A stretch of DNA of 64,000 nt, taken from the NCBI GenBank assembly GCA_022606425.2, contig JAHDVF020000753.1:1-64000 (forward strand), read 5' to 3'. The translations under genes and the position numbers were made by a program. The notes under the pieces are model-generated. The model was not told the DNA's origin. It searched no databases and saw only the letters and a program-made list of their open reading frames with translations. The DNA is from Lepidostoma basale. Its lineage: Eukaryota > Arthropoda > Insecta > Trichoptera > Lepidostomatidae. Positions 1-11,309 of this stretch are shown piece after piece (positions within the stretch are counted from its first letter, which is position 1; each line of letters starts with the position of its first letter).

Positions 1-640
1 GGAAGACGTCGCAGGTCAGCCGACTCTGCGATTGTTCTCTTCGGAATGCGGCAACCGCCTGCCGCTGCCGCCGGTATTATCTCACGTAATTAGATCAGCG
101 GGAAGGTCGCCATTTCCATTGGACCAAACAAAGGAATAGCGTTACTCCGCCATGGCAACGAGAGCCGACTATTCTGCTCCAGGCGACAGGGAAAACATCG
201 TGAGAAACCTGAGAATTGTATTTGCGGATGCAAATTGATAATGAGTTGAAATGCGATCATGAATGCATAGATAATTTATGCAAGAATTTTCGTAGCTCGG
301 TTACCAAAATAACTACTTAGGTCACATCATTTCGTACAAGTGTATTCACTGTTTTTCGCTCTTGTTGAAATACCCAAATAAGGACTTTATAAATATTGAT
401 AATCGTAATGAATTATCTTTTTGGTAGTGCTATATTAGGCGAGCCGACCGCGACCCTACTACGGGCTATGCCAAAGAAGAATTAGTGCTTTTTTTTTTAT
501 TTCTCGGTTTATATTTTTCCGTTTTTTTATTTAATCGAATTTTCAAATCCTACATTAAGATGCATGTAAACCATAAATATTTCATCTTTCATATGAAGCA
601 CTTAATTTGTGGTGTGACATTATTAAATAAAATAATAATA
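1..640. other. Low-repeat region, GC-richer first 240 bases
   Basis: The first 240 bases are clearly GC-richer than the surrounding DNA and contain no long ORF and no recognised repeat. From about 240 the sequence turns AT-rich with homopolymer runs near 490-530. I see no splice-bounded exon. The GC-rich part could be conserved non-coding DNA or the end of an exon lying outside the window, and I cannot tell which. Confidence 0.3.
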
Positions 641-659
641 ATACACTTTTAGTAATTTG

Positions 660-705
660 TATATACAGCACTTTGCCGGAGCTTCGTCAGGGTGAGAGAG
701 TAAAC
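660..705 (-). ncRNA. Degenerate hammerhead-like motif
   Basis: On the minus strand the order CCCTGACGA, A, GCTCCGGC, AAAG can be read. CUGACGA fits the hammerhead core CUGANGA, followed by the extra A and a GCUC stem II start seen in the copy at 3,072. The stem II 3' strand and GAAA are damaged. It is probably a dead relative of that copy. A purine-rich, mostly AG stretch follows at 720-800. Confidence 0.25.
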
Positions 706-3040
706 TAAATATAAAATCAGAGAACAAAATATGAGGAAAGAAATATAAAGTGGAGGGTAGAAAGAGGGGGGTAAGAGAAAGTGGGAGCGAGGACGATTAG
801 ACTGTTAAAAAGGTGAGTCATGCTCATTAGGGAGAAATTATGGAGAATTTCAAATTCAAATTTTAGTGGCAGACAGGGGAGTTATTTTTTTTATTTTTAG
901 AGAATATTTATATGGAATAATTAATGCATTAGATTCATATATATTTTTTTGTGTTACTAGTAACAGTCAAATCAATATTTTCTCCATAATCACACATCTC
1001 TAAAAATTCTTATCATAAGATAAAAAGCAACAAAAGCTGAACTTCCGTCTTCTTCTTGATATTGATCTTCTCCTCCCGGAGGTTGGACAACATCATGGCT
1101 GTTTTACTTTGGATCCAGCAGCTCTTAACAAGGATGTTGTATAATATAATCTCCCTCTGGTAGTGCTTATCGTGAGAATCAAATTGTTAAACATGGTGAT
1201 TTCGGAGATCGTTCATATTGAAATTCCAAAGATTTAAAAGTATTCCTCTTATTTTTTTGAGCTCTGACTAGTTCGCTCCTACTTGTGGTCCTAGGTCGAT
1301 ACATCCTTCCAAATTAATTTCTTATATCTATAGTATATGTGTGTGTAATGGCCATTTGAAAAAATAAAGAATTTGACTAAATAAAATACTTCCTAAACGT
1401 ACAAAAAAGTAACTTGTTCACGCTAATTTGCTATCCGTCATGCTTTCTAAACCATCACCTTGGACTTTTTCATCGTCAGGTCATTTCTCACACACACCTC
1501 TATTCGCGATTTCGAGTCTCTAACTTACGTTCATATCATTAATCGCATTATTTTTACTGACCATAACCTACGAAATGGAATTTTGCGCAGTCTCTTGATG
1601 CCAGGCCCGGGTATAATACAAGTCTGACATATTTTGTTAGTTTTTGTGTTGACATGAGCATTTAGCAGTACTCACGATATGTATTAGGTTACATTATCCA
1701 TTTTACGACTGCACTAACATAGCACTTGGCTTTTATTGCCACATAAAACGCTCTGTCTACCAGCGGCACACAAAATGGCTTACTATTATATCGAGTCTAG
1801 CCTTTCCCGTGAATTATGATATTAATTGATACAGCTCACAATAAAACTGAGTTACACCTCGGTGTTAGTAGCTTATTAGGATTTCATACAAAGTTTCTTT
1901 CTGTTGTTAACATCTTCATATACTTCTTTCGTTTTAACATCTCTGGACACAGGTTCTACCTACTAACTTTAGCGCGTTAACCGTCGCGTTGCCATGTGGT
2001 CAATTGAGTTTCCACTGCCAATTTAAAGTTGATTTTCTTAAAACCTATGGACCCTAATATTATAAAAAAAATTGTAATCCTCCATTGAAGTGTTCTCAAT
2101 ATTTCGTAATAAAAAAAAAGCAAAAAATTACTTCCTTCATCCCAAAAAAAAAATTTTCTAAGACTGCCCTCACCTTCATTCGTGTTAAGGTAGAATTTGT
2201 TTTGCTAATATTTACAACTTTATCAAAAGTGACAAATACTTACTCGCTGTTTTGAACGTATTATAAATTATATCTTTGGCTTTTTTAATAGCTACGTAAT
2301 AATACCGACTGTTGATGGAAACGCAGAACGCAACTTAATAATATCAGAACTGTGAAAATATTAACACTTTACCAAAAGGGACAAATATTAATACGTACTC
2401 GTTGTCTTGAACGTACTATACATTTTGCCTAGGTGCCTTTATCATACGTAATGTCTCGCCTCGCCGGCTGCGGCGCGCAGACAAGTTTATACCTGGTGTC
2501 CAGTTGCTCGTATGCTGTGACGCATTCCATATCAGAAATCGCATGGTTCCAGAAAAAAATTAATAATGATATGTTTTTCAATAATCCATGTATGTTATAG
2601 ATATCGATCTATTCCTAATGAAATTCCCTACAAGATGACATAAATTAAATTTTGATTCATCTAGTCATATGCTTGATATTTAGATAAAGTTAGCGGTAAA
2701 CTGAACTTACCACATGGGAGCAAGCGTTTTGTTTTGAACACGGTACGTAAGGGTTAAGGCAACTCCAATCTTTCTTCAGACTATGTTTTAGATCTGGAAA
2801 AGAAACGTTGTACCCAGTCTCAAACAAGAAAGCAATTATCCGACATTTATAACCACCAACTCAATGTCAGATTTCTATCATTTTTATTGTTATTAGAAAG
2901 TATAAGTGTGAATGTTAAAAAAATGAGTAGGAGTTACAAAATAACAAATCTCTTACGAATAGGAAACACCTCCAAATTAATTATTGTATTTAAAATGAAT
3001 AAAGATATGTAGCCGAGTTAAAACAAGGTAACAAAACAAT
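706..3040. other. No gene or recognised repeat
   Basis: This is AT-rich DNA without an ORF of note. There are short A and T runs (2,109-2,150) and a small GC-rich patch near 2,455-2,520. I see no tRNA, no LINE tail and no clear inverted repeat. Confidence 0.5.
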
Positions 3041-3049
3041 GTGACAACT

Positions 3050-3150
3050 CAGTTTGTTTTGTTATTATACCCTAATGAAGCTCCGCTTTGGGCGAAATCG
3101 GTTGGTAGTGTTAACACAGCAAAATGTTGTCAAAACAAAATATTTAAGTA
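3050..3150 (+). ncRNA. Decayed type I hammerhead-like motif
   Basis: In order: UACC, CUAAUGA (3,072-3,078), an extra A, GCUC-loop-GGGC stem II (3,080-3,093), GAAA (3,094-3,097), UCGG, UU, GGUA. The proximal stem I (UACC with GGUA, 4 bp) is intact, but invariant G5 is A, so the motif is probably inactive. Architecture matches the copies at 29.1 kb, which suggests descent from the same family. Confidence 0.4.
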
Positions 3151-3219
3151 TTTCAATTATTTCTTAAAATGTCACAACACAAATGTAATTCTCATCTTAT
3201 AAAGAGCATTATTTTTCTT

Positions 3220-3365
3220 CTCTCCAAACCCTTTCCCATTTATTTGGGGTCGACTCTTCTAATAGAAAGGCTCTAAGCTTCTCGCTCTTGGGCCATCCCG
3301 TTGTTGATCTGCAAGAATTCCGTGCCGTTTTTCAACCCCTTTCCTCCTTCCGCATTTAGTTGTAG
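3220..3365 (-). mobile_element. RTE-type LINE 3' tail fragment
   Basis: On the minus strand the segment reads as a degenerate protein tail resembling LLEESTPNKWERVWREK and ends in an AGAGAAG-rich stretch. That resembles the C-terminal end plus GAA-type tail of insect RTE-class endonuclease-reverse transcriptases. It is short and without its catalytic domains. Confidence 0.4.
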
Positions 3366-3694
3366 AGCTTTTTAGACGAAGTGAATATCTCATAAAGGCC
3401 ATTATTTATAAATGATATAAGTTTGGCTGTATTTTGTACCCAAATTTTTTTAATATCATTTTGTGATTAATAATAATAATATGCTAACTTTTAAAAGCAC
3501 CGTTTTGTGATGTAATCACCTTAAGGGCGCATTAAGACGTGTTTTAAATCTAAATGTGAACGCTGCATCTGACTGATATTCGCGATCGATTAGAAAGTAT
3601 ACTATAATAGAATAATGATTGTATGAATTATGCTTAAAAATGCCTCCCTAGAACATAATTATGTACTTGGGAAATACTGATCAATCAGTTTATG

Positions 3695-3760
3695 TATGCA
3701 CTAGCTGACCCGGCAACGCTTCGCTATTGCTATATTAGAGTATATAAATACTCGTACACC
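3695..3760. repeat. Dispersed repeat terminus, class uncertain
   Basis: The stretch beginning CTAGCTGACCCGGCAACG resembles the terminus of a repeat common in insect genomes. I cannot assign it to a class from this copy, and no second end was found nearby. Confidence 0.3.
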
Positions 3761-4041
3761 CAATATATATTAAAGAAATACAATGAAAGTTCAATATCAA
3801 TTATTTTATTGGATAAAATGACATGTGTATAGGTGCAAGAATGTGTGTATCCTAATTCAGTTAATATCTTTAAAACATTTGTTTAATCCAAGCAAACTTG
3901 CTGTGAACTTGAATAATACTAATGTGAATTGAACAATTGAAGGCTGGGCATTACCAAGGTGGCAAGTTTGCAAAAAGTCTGAAATGAGTTTTTGATGCCA
4001 ATTGGTCTTAAACATAGCTGTGCAAAAGCGCGTTATGATTT

Positions 4042-4702
4042 AATAATATAGTGTAGTTCAAACGTTACCCTAAAGATGCCACCCAAAAAAAAGTTTATAT
4101 ATATCTTTTTCAGCTTTATGTTTAAACCATTAAACGTCCAGTCTTAATTTTTTTCCTCAATATTTTAAGTGAAATTAAAAAAACAAATAAATATACTATA
4201 TCACATTTGCATAAAACATTCATACATATACAATTCATATCCGTTCACTCCTGGGCGTAGGCCTCCTCCATCTGCTTCAATGTCTGTCGATCCTGGGCAA
4301 CACGCATCCAATGTCGTCCCTCCATCGAAGTTGAGGACGTCCTGGGTTTCGGGTTGCACTTCATCTACGCATATATCGAGGTGTGGGATCCATCCTCTGC
4401 ACACGCGCATTCCATTATCTTCTGGGTTGTCTGCCTCATCTCATGACATCTTTCAGCTTGCAGATTTCACCGTTTCATGTTACCTAGAAATAAAAGGAAA
4501 AATATTAAATTAATATAGTGTAGTTCAAATGTTACCCTAAAGATGCCACCCAAAAAAAAGTTAATATATATCTTTTTCAGCTTAATGTTTAAACCATTGA
4601 ACGTCCAGTCTTAATTTTTTTCCTTAATATTTTAAGTGAAATTAAAAAAACAAATAAATATACTATATCACATTTGCATGAAACATTCATACATATACCA
4701 TT
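4042..4702. repeat. Direct repeat pair of about 190 bp, 468 bp apart
   Basis: The stretch 4,044-4,230 recurs at 4,512-4,702 with few differences, giving an offset of 468. Both copies start at the same TAGTGTAGTTCAAA junction and run through the same A-rich and T-rich tracts. The RTE tail at 4,246-4,500 lies between them, so the whole block may be a partial tandem duplication of a repeat plus its neighbour. Confidence 0.7.
4240..4495 (-). mobile_element. RTE-type LINE C-terminal tail
   Basis: Minus-strand reading gives a degenerate form of the RTE-class C-terminal signature (an AQDR-like step followed by QMEEAYAQEW), ending just before the CCTGGGCGTAGG boundary. The apparent plus-strand 114-residue ORF here is its antisense shadow. 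The catalytic part is missing. Confidence 0.6.
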
Positions 4703-5014
4703 CAAGGTCATAATAATGCTCTTAGAAATACAATGTTTAGAGAAACAAAACTCTTGATTTTGATGTCCATTAGATGAAGCTAATAATGCACATTCACTTA
4801 ACCAATGACGAAATTTGTAAATTTGTGTGATGTCTGGAAATATACATTGAATCAATTCTCCTTTGGAGTGTGATTCTACAGAAATCAGTTGATAATTTAA
4901 AGCATTCATTCCATACAATGAACTTTCATTGTTGCAGAATTTTACCCATTCCAGAAATATTTAAAATGTTGCATGTAGGTGTTTCAATGTTTTGTATCAT
5001 CATCATCATGAGCC

Positions 5015-5690
5015 TATATCCGTTCACTCCTGGGCGTAGGCCTCCTCCATCTGATTCAATGTCTGTCGATCCTGGGCAAAACGCATCCAATGTCGTCCCT
5101 CCATCGAAGTTGAGGACGTCCTGGGTTTCGGGTTGCAGTTCATCTATCATCAGGGCTGCGAGCGGCATGCCATTTTAGCGCTGCCACTCTTCCGATGATG
5201 TCCGACACTCCTGTTCTGCCTCTAATAGTGGAATTAAACCAATTAATCCAACCTGTACATACCATTTCAAAATTAGTTCATAAATATAACAATCTTCCTG
5301 GGCGTAGGCCTCCTCCATCTGATTCAATGTCTGTCGATCCTGGGCAAAACGCATCCAATGTCGTCCCTCCATCGAAGTTGAGGACGTCCTGGGTTTCGGG
5401 TTGCAGTTCATCTATCATCAGGGCTGCGAGCGGCATGCCATTTTAGCGCTGCCACTCTTCCGATGATGTCCGACACTCCTGTTCTGCCTCTAATAGTGGA
5501 ATTAAACCAATTAATCCAACCTGTACATACCATTTCAAAATTAGTTCATAAATATAACAATCGGGTGTGGGATCCATACATGCCAGTATCTTGCGTTGCG
5601 TGCCCCATCTCACGACATCTTCCACCTTGGAGATATCGTGGATAGCCGTGTTCCTCACCCTATCTCAAAGAGTCTTTCCTGGTATCATCC
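5015..5690 (-). mobile_element. Two further RTE tails inside a 268-bp tandem duplication
   Basis: Minus-strand translation contains RFAQDRQTLNQMEEAYAQE, the C-terminal signature of RTE-class reverse transcriptases, preceded on the + side by a TCATCATCATCAT tract that is its 3' tail. The block 5,029-5,296 is repeated at 5,297-5,564 with no difference I can see. After the second copy the element continues to about 5,690 with more degenerate coding sequence. No full-length copy is present. Confidence 0.65.
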
Positions 5691-5699
5691 TTAGCGTCG

Positions 5700-5965
5700 G
5701 CATCTCTGCAAAAATCAAATAATTATATTAAAATGAGCAGTATATTTAAAAAAAAAACACTCGATCATTGTAAGATTGGCGTGGGAACATCAGACCATTT
5801 GGAAATGTTATATTAGTGGATTTTTCCAACTGAGGCAGCTAATGCTGTATGTAAGGATATGTTTACCTATCACAGCATAACAGAGAAAAACTAAAACAGC
5901 TGAAGTAAATCGTCTAATCCAAAAGATATTATAGGTTATCGCCCTGCCAGAACAATTTTACATTA
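5700..5965. other. No recognised feature
   Basis: AT-rich spacer with short homopolymers and no ORF. A CTAACTAACTAAC run at its right edge is the reverse complement of the RTE tail that follows. Confidence 0.4.
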
Positions 5966-6180
5966 AAATAACTAACTAACTAACTAACCATCACGCCGTT
6001 TCCCCGAAAGGGTAGACAGAAAGAATGGACTGCAACATTTTAATCGATGCTGCACTCCATTCTTCTCTTTTCGCCAACGCGAGAGACGCGGTGTGATGGG
6101 TTGCGAACCTCATCGCCACCAATAGGCATCTCCCGCGCACACTTCAATCATTCAACGTCTACATAATAAATCTAAAACAA
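5966..6180 (-). mobile_element. RTE family A 3' end, variant with swapped body
   Basis: It begins (reading +) with the (CTAA)n run and CCATCACGCCGTTTCCCCG, the reverse complement of the family A stop-codon region and GTTA tail. After about 70 bases it diverges into a segment also present at 26,060-26,180. The two copies therefore define a subfamily that joins a different upstream module to the common 3' end. Confidence 0.6.
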
Positions 6181-6639
6181 ATTATACAAAATACAATGAT
6201 ATAAAATTAAATAACACATAAAAATAATTTAACACATAATGTTCTTTTAGATGGTGCACTTGTCGTCAGCTGGACGATCCGGACATTTGTGTTTATTTAA
6301 TTTTTTATTCCACTGTTTTAATTTTAATTAGGCACTTAAAACAATCCAACACCAGCAAAAACTTGAAAATTTGATTGAAGAATTTATTCAAATTGTCATT
6401 GGAACAAATGAAAAATTTATTTTTACACCTGTCAAAATTCTTTTTATAAACGAAAAAACTTGTATTATTTTAACATCAGAAGAGTGAAAACGTATTTCGT
6501 GTCACAAATAACTATCACAAAGTGCGGCAACAATCAAATTGACCAAAACAATTCACTTATACAGGAAATATCTCCAAATTGACAGGAGCATCACATGAAT
6601 CAAATATTTTTTTTTAAATCAGAACCAGAACCAGATTCC
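6180..6639. other. No recognised feature
   Basis: AT-rich DNA without ORFs or clear repeats. Confidence 0.4.
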
Positions 6640-6699
6640 TTGCAGGATTTGCGAATTTATTCGTTGGGTATCCTATCTCTAACGGTTCTCCCCACAATA
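6640..6699 (-). repeat. 60-bp exact copy of part of the 7.3-kb RTE fragment
   Basis: Bases 6,640-6,699 are identical to 7,436-7,495. The 60-base block sits alone, flanked by an AGAACCAGAACCAG stretch that looks like an inverted piece of the sequence just beyond 7,500. It is most simply a local copy made by template switching. Confidence 0.7.
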
Positions 6700-7000
6700 A
6701 AATAACATTATTAAAATAGATTATACCAATTCATAGAATTGTTACTTAGAATTTAACGTTTTTCCATGTATTCATAACATAACCTAAAATAATACGTAAG
6801 TAAAACGATAGGTATGTAATTTCATTTCTATCTATATAAATTCGATATAATTTAGAACTAAAACTTTGAAATATGTAATGCGGAAATATAATCTGTATTC
6901 ATTTCAACGGCAAAATAGAATAAACTGAAGATATATATGAATTAGAAATATAAATATTTTACTTACGAAACTAACACGCAATTCAAATTTGACATTTCAG
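6700..7000. other. No recognised feature
   Basis: AT-rich spacer with no ORF or recognised repeat. Confidence 0.4.
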
Positions 7001-7004
7001 AGAT

Positions 7005-8425
7005 AGGGATGGGCAATCCGCTCACGAGTCGACTCAAAGATTCGAATCTTTTTGGTGAGCGGGTGAGCGATGATCCATAAAAAAGAGCGGCAGCTCAATG
7101 ATCCGCTAGGTCAGGGGGGTCGGCAAAATTATTAGCCAAAGAGCCAAATGCGTACTTTACAACGATTTAAAAAAAAATTGAGAGCCAAATATGTTTATTG
7201 ATTTAGATAACCTTTATTATAATTTTTGCACTTCATTCAATTACGGGTACACTGAATAAAACATTATTTCATACTTCTTCCTGTGATGAAGGCGACCAGC
7301 CTTCTCTCCATCTCTTTGGTGGTCATCCTGGTGGTCGACGGCCCTCTGGAGTCTCTTGCATCACGATATTAGGAATTCTTGCTGGATCCATTCTCTCGAT
7401 GTCTCTGCCTACTCCATCTCACTATGTCTTCAATGTTGCAGGATTTGCGAATTTATTCGTTGGGTATCCTATCTCTAACGGTTCTCCCCACAATAGGTCG
7501 CAGTCTGGTTCTGACAGTGTCTGTTCTTGCTTTGATTCCGTATGTTATTATGGACCTGATGCATGTTTGTTTGTTGTTATTCTTAATTTTAGGCACAATT
7601 CCATGTTCTCATCAATAAGACGACTTCGTAGTTTACTCTTGTTAAAATTCATGCTTGAATAAAATTGTCCGCATGAATATGTAGAAGCGAAAAGCGAAAG
7701 ATCAGCAAGAGTCAGTAATACTATTTCAGGCGTTGAAGATGATGACTAAAAATCTTTGAATTGGCGATGATGATTAAGAGTTTTAGCTAAACCGGAATTG
7801 ATAATCGTAATCACCAATTCCATAACTTTACAAATTTCTTCTGGAAATGTCTGCGGACAGAGCGTTCTTGATGAATGATGCGATGGTAAGCAAGTATCTC
7901 GCGATTATTTTTTCTTTCAACAAACCCCTTCGGCTCCGGAGCCGCATTTTGCCGACCTCTGCGCTTTCCGCTCAGTAAAGTGAGCCGATTCTTCTTGATA
8001 ATTATCGAGCGGCTCCGGAGCCGCATTTTGCCGACCTCTGCGCTCGGTAAATCGTATATTATTGCAAAAGAGTCGACTATTTTTAGTGATCTCTTTAAGG
8101 GATCTGAGCTGAATGGTTCCGCTCAGTAAAGTGAGCCGATTCTTCTTGATAATTATCGAGTCGTTTGTCAAAAAAGTTGTTTGTCGTTGTGAATTTTTTT
8201 TTTAGCTCATCGACAAAAAATTTATCCTGGTGAATTTTTTTTTTTTTACCGGAATCAACTTTTTTGGTCGAGGAGCAAAAAAAAAAGGTCACTAAAATAA
8301 TTTCAAACTTTGAACGACTCAAAATGGTGAACCGTGGATCGTTAAAAAGAGTCGGCTCACTTTGCTGAGCGGAACCGTTCAGATCAGATCCCTGAGATGA
8401 GTCGTTTTGCCCATCCCTAACGTGC
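7005..8425. mobile_element. Shuffled hAT-like non-autonomous composite
   Basis: The left edge (about 7,009) reads AGGGATGGGCAA and the right edge (about 8,420) carries its reverse complement TTGCCCATCCCT, a terminus typical of hAT-type MITEs. I could not find an 8-bp target duplication. A second hAT-like terminus, CAGGGGGGTCGGCAAA, lies at 7,112. Inside, a CGGCTCCGGAGCCG module occurs at about 7,930 and 8,010, and a GTGAGCCGATTCTTCTTG module at about 7,980 and 8,130, so the interior has been duplicated and rearranged. The ORFs here are low-complexity shadows. Confidence 0.5.
7265..7660 (-). mobile_element. RTE-type LINE C-terminal fragment
   Basis: Minus-strand reading gives a GRRPPG-like step and other pieces of the RTE C-terminal region (about 7,300-7,350) followed upstream by a decayed reverse-transcriptase end. 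It lies inside the hAT-like composite, so it was inserted or captured there. The 79- and 87-residue plus ORFs are antisense. Confidence 0.5.
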
Positions 8426-9290
8426 GTATATTTTTCAGTTCAAAGGAGCGACTAATTTCATATCTGACCACGCAAAGAGTCAAAAAAGCCACTAATTTGC
8501 ATCTTATCACGCCAAGCGAATATAGACTCTAAAGATCGATACTCAGGTGATACGAACATGAAGGTCTATACTCGCTCGCACTACGAAAATTTATAAATTT
8601 ACAAAGTTAATTAGAGCTCGATTAATAACAAAAATATGCCTATGCCCACCTATGTCTATCTATTAAGGAAGTGTATAACTTGGAAAATGATCAGCTCAGG
8701 AATAACCTCAGAAATAGTCCACACACACCCGGAAGATCGCCTTTTATTTATATAGATGCTTATTATATTTAATTACTGATAATAATATAAAACTGAGACT
8801 TGGAAAATATGCCCTTTATAAATTTATTTTAATGCGCTTTTCTCATGGTAATTACGATAAAACAAATCAGATAATTCAATAAATCATACGTAGAATTTTG
8901 AGATACTTATTCATAGCCCCCATAAAATATATCGCGACTCGTATGGTATATACTAAGTCAGCAGGATATTTATGCGTTTAACTCAGCGAGGCTGTTCCTG
9001 TCACCTCGAGCCGCCATCTGTTGGCGGGGCCGTAAATCTCTATTATTTCTGCATTCCACTTTCCCGCCGAAAACGCATCCAGACACACGTGTACTAAATT
9101 TAAAAACGCATTCCGGCTAAAACAAAATAAATGGGGTATTTTTTATAAGCAGCCACCAGAGGCGGCCTGTGAAACAACGAATAAATTTCACGCTTTTTAA
9201 AATATGACGCGATAGTACGTTTCTTTCAACGAATTTTCAGCACTGTTTATTCCGCTCGCATGAATTTATTCATCAGCATATTTCGCAAAA
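8426..9290. other. No gene; low-repeat with a short GC-richer patch
   Basis: No coding signal. The part at 8,985-9,060 is GC-richer and looks unique. The rest is AT-rich. Confidence 0.35.
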
Positions 9291-9292
9291 TA

Positions 9293-9850
9293 TTAATTGA
9301 GGGTGATAATGATAATCTGTACGATGATGATGATGATTATATAGCGCCATTTTTGTGAGAGATTCACTTCAAGGGCGCTCAACGTCCGGAAAACTTCTCT
9401 TAAAAAAAAAAGTTTTAAGAGAGCTTCTGAACACTCCTTCGTCGTCTTGATTGCGGATATTGTAGGGCAGCCTGTTCCACGCTGTCGGTCCCGCGATGCC
9501 AAAAGCGCGATCTGCGAAGTTTGAAGCTCCTCCTTGGCGCCGCGGGACGAGAAGTTTGTGGGTTGCTTCTTCCTTCGAGGATCGTAGAGTTGACTGCCGA
9601 GGGTTCAAATCTATCAGCTTGCAAAGTTCTGTGAGGTATTGGGGCGCTCGTCCATGTAAGGCCTTGTGAACAAGTAGACACAGTTTATAATCGATTCGCT
9701 CAGGTAACCTTAGCCAGTGAAGTCGATAAAGCATTGAGGTTATATGGGTGAATTTTGATGCACCAAAAATTAATTTTGCTGCAGCATTCATAATGGATTG
9801 CAGTCTATCCAGTTGCTTCTATAGCGCCATTTTTTCTCTTAATTAGCGAT
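9293..9850 (-). mobile_element. L2/CR1-like LINE, 3' end with RT C-terminus
   Basis: A 140-residue minus frame (9,369-9,791) starts NAAAKLIFGASKFTHIT and continues with YRLHWLRLPERIDYKLCLLV, APQYL and FADRAFGIAGPTAWNRLP. This is the conserved C-terminal region that follows the reverse-transcriptase domain in L2/CR1-like LINEs. The 3' end shows the GGGCGCTCAACG stop region and a GATGATGATGAT tail at about 9,323-9,340. A second remnant of the same tail motif (AGCGCCATTTTT) sits at 9,823. The copy is 5' truncated with no endonuclease. Residues 1-130 or so are uninterrupted, so the insertion is fairly young. Confidence 0.8.
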
Positions 9851-9939
9851 CGTCGCCTGGGACGCTCTTCATATAGGAAATTTTTGAGATATCTCTAAAA
9901 ATCTTTCATTGTATTAATTTCGTATGTGTGTGTCTTGGA

Positions 9940-10200
9940 GCAGTCTAACCACGCCGCATTTCCGACTTTATACATGAACTTTCGATAATATTTACTATCT
10001 AACTTAATATTTGATTTTCCCCGGTCTTCCTCTATTTCTCGTTCCGAATACATCGTTAACATATACTATTTGCCATTTTTACTTACTTAATGACCCCTTC
10101 ATTATTTTGTTCACACCACTTTTATTCGCACTTCATTCACTTTTTATATTTGCATTTGACACTATCATATACAGATTGACTTCACATTCGTCAAATTGTA
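9940..10200 (-). mobile_element. RTE family A tail, heavily decayed
   Basis: The reverse complement of the GRPRKTW region begins at about 10,015 (CCCCGGTCTTCCTCTATT). Traces of the CCGTTTCC tail lie at 9,950. The 72-residue plus ORF is its antisense. Confidence 0.55.
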
Positions 10201-10895
10201 TCTGTTTTTATGTTTATTTTAATAGCTGATTAATTATGACTTCTTCCTGGCATTTAGTGTTTTCTGTATATTGTATATTTATATATTTAGCATTTAACGA
10301 AAGTGGCCGGTACAGTAATCTTTTAAGATGGCAAGAAGCGCCCTTGGAAGCTCTCAAGGCTCCAGGACCTGTCTTGTTTTTTTCTTTACGCGGTATTTTA
10401 AGGACTTTTACAAACATAAATAGATGGAAATTTAAATATTTTATCAGTCAGGTTAAATTGTGTTTTTTCATGAATACAGAATCTCATTTCTCCACGAATA
10501 AAATACAATGTCCCTTGCGTTCGAGAAAAAATATATAAATTCGGTACACACATCCATTTCGGGATTCCACTTGGAAAATTAAAAATAAAGCTAACTTCAT
10601 GTTTATTCGATACGCTAGAATATGAGTATACACAAGCCATAGCGCCCTTGAGGTTATACAAATCGACTATTCAAAAACAAAAGCTACGAAAGCTAAGAGG
10701 GCAGAAATAACGGAATTCTTTAATCGATCTCTTCGCATTAAAGCTATACGTGGATCTTGTAAAACTAGGAAGACAATTCAGATAGAAATGAGACAATTCA
10801 GATTAATGTTGTTTTGCATGATAACATATGATATGATTTAAAAAAACTAAGTTTTATTTTTATTTGATGTTTTGATCTCATTTACTAACTGGCTA
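10200..10895. other. No supported gene
   Basis: AT-rich, with GCGCCCTTG motifs at about 10,339 and 10,642 that may be traces of L2-like tails. The 100- and 87-residue ORFs overlap on opposite strands and show no family resemblance. Confidence 0.35.
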
Positions 10896-10899
10896 AATA

Positions 10900-11220
10900 A
10901 CTCACCATCACGCCGTTTCCCCGGAAGGGTGGACCGCCACACTGTTATATTATCCCTATTATCCTGACATAACTCTCAACAACAAACCATCACGCCGTTT
11001 CCCCGCAGGGGTAGGCAAAGAGAATGGACCGCCACACTACTCTATCCTGGCACACCTCTCTAGCTTCCTCCACATTCATGCATCGAGTCATACACGCACG
11101 TCGATTCTTCCGGCTTCTGACTTGACCAACCTTTAAAATTTGATTAATTTGGTCATGCCATGTTTTCCTCGGTCTACCTCGACTCCGTACTGCATTTACA
11201 TCGTTAACTCTCGCACCTCT
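10900..11220 (-). mobile_element. RTE family A, two nested 3' ends
   Basis: The reverse complement of the family A stop region occurs twice, at 10,905 and 10,987. The second runs on to 11,215 and covers the GRPRKTWHDQIN coding stretch. The first copy is only about 75 bases long, so a truncated copy or partial tandem duplication precedes the longer one. Confidence 0.65.
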
Positions 11221-11309
11221 TATTCATTTAGATACCGTGATAAGCACATTTTTCGATCGTTCCAACTTCGAACATGGACACCTTTCAGTAATTGATTAAT
11301 TTGGTAACC

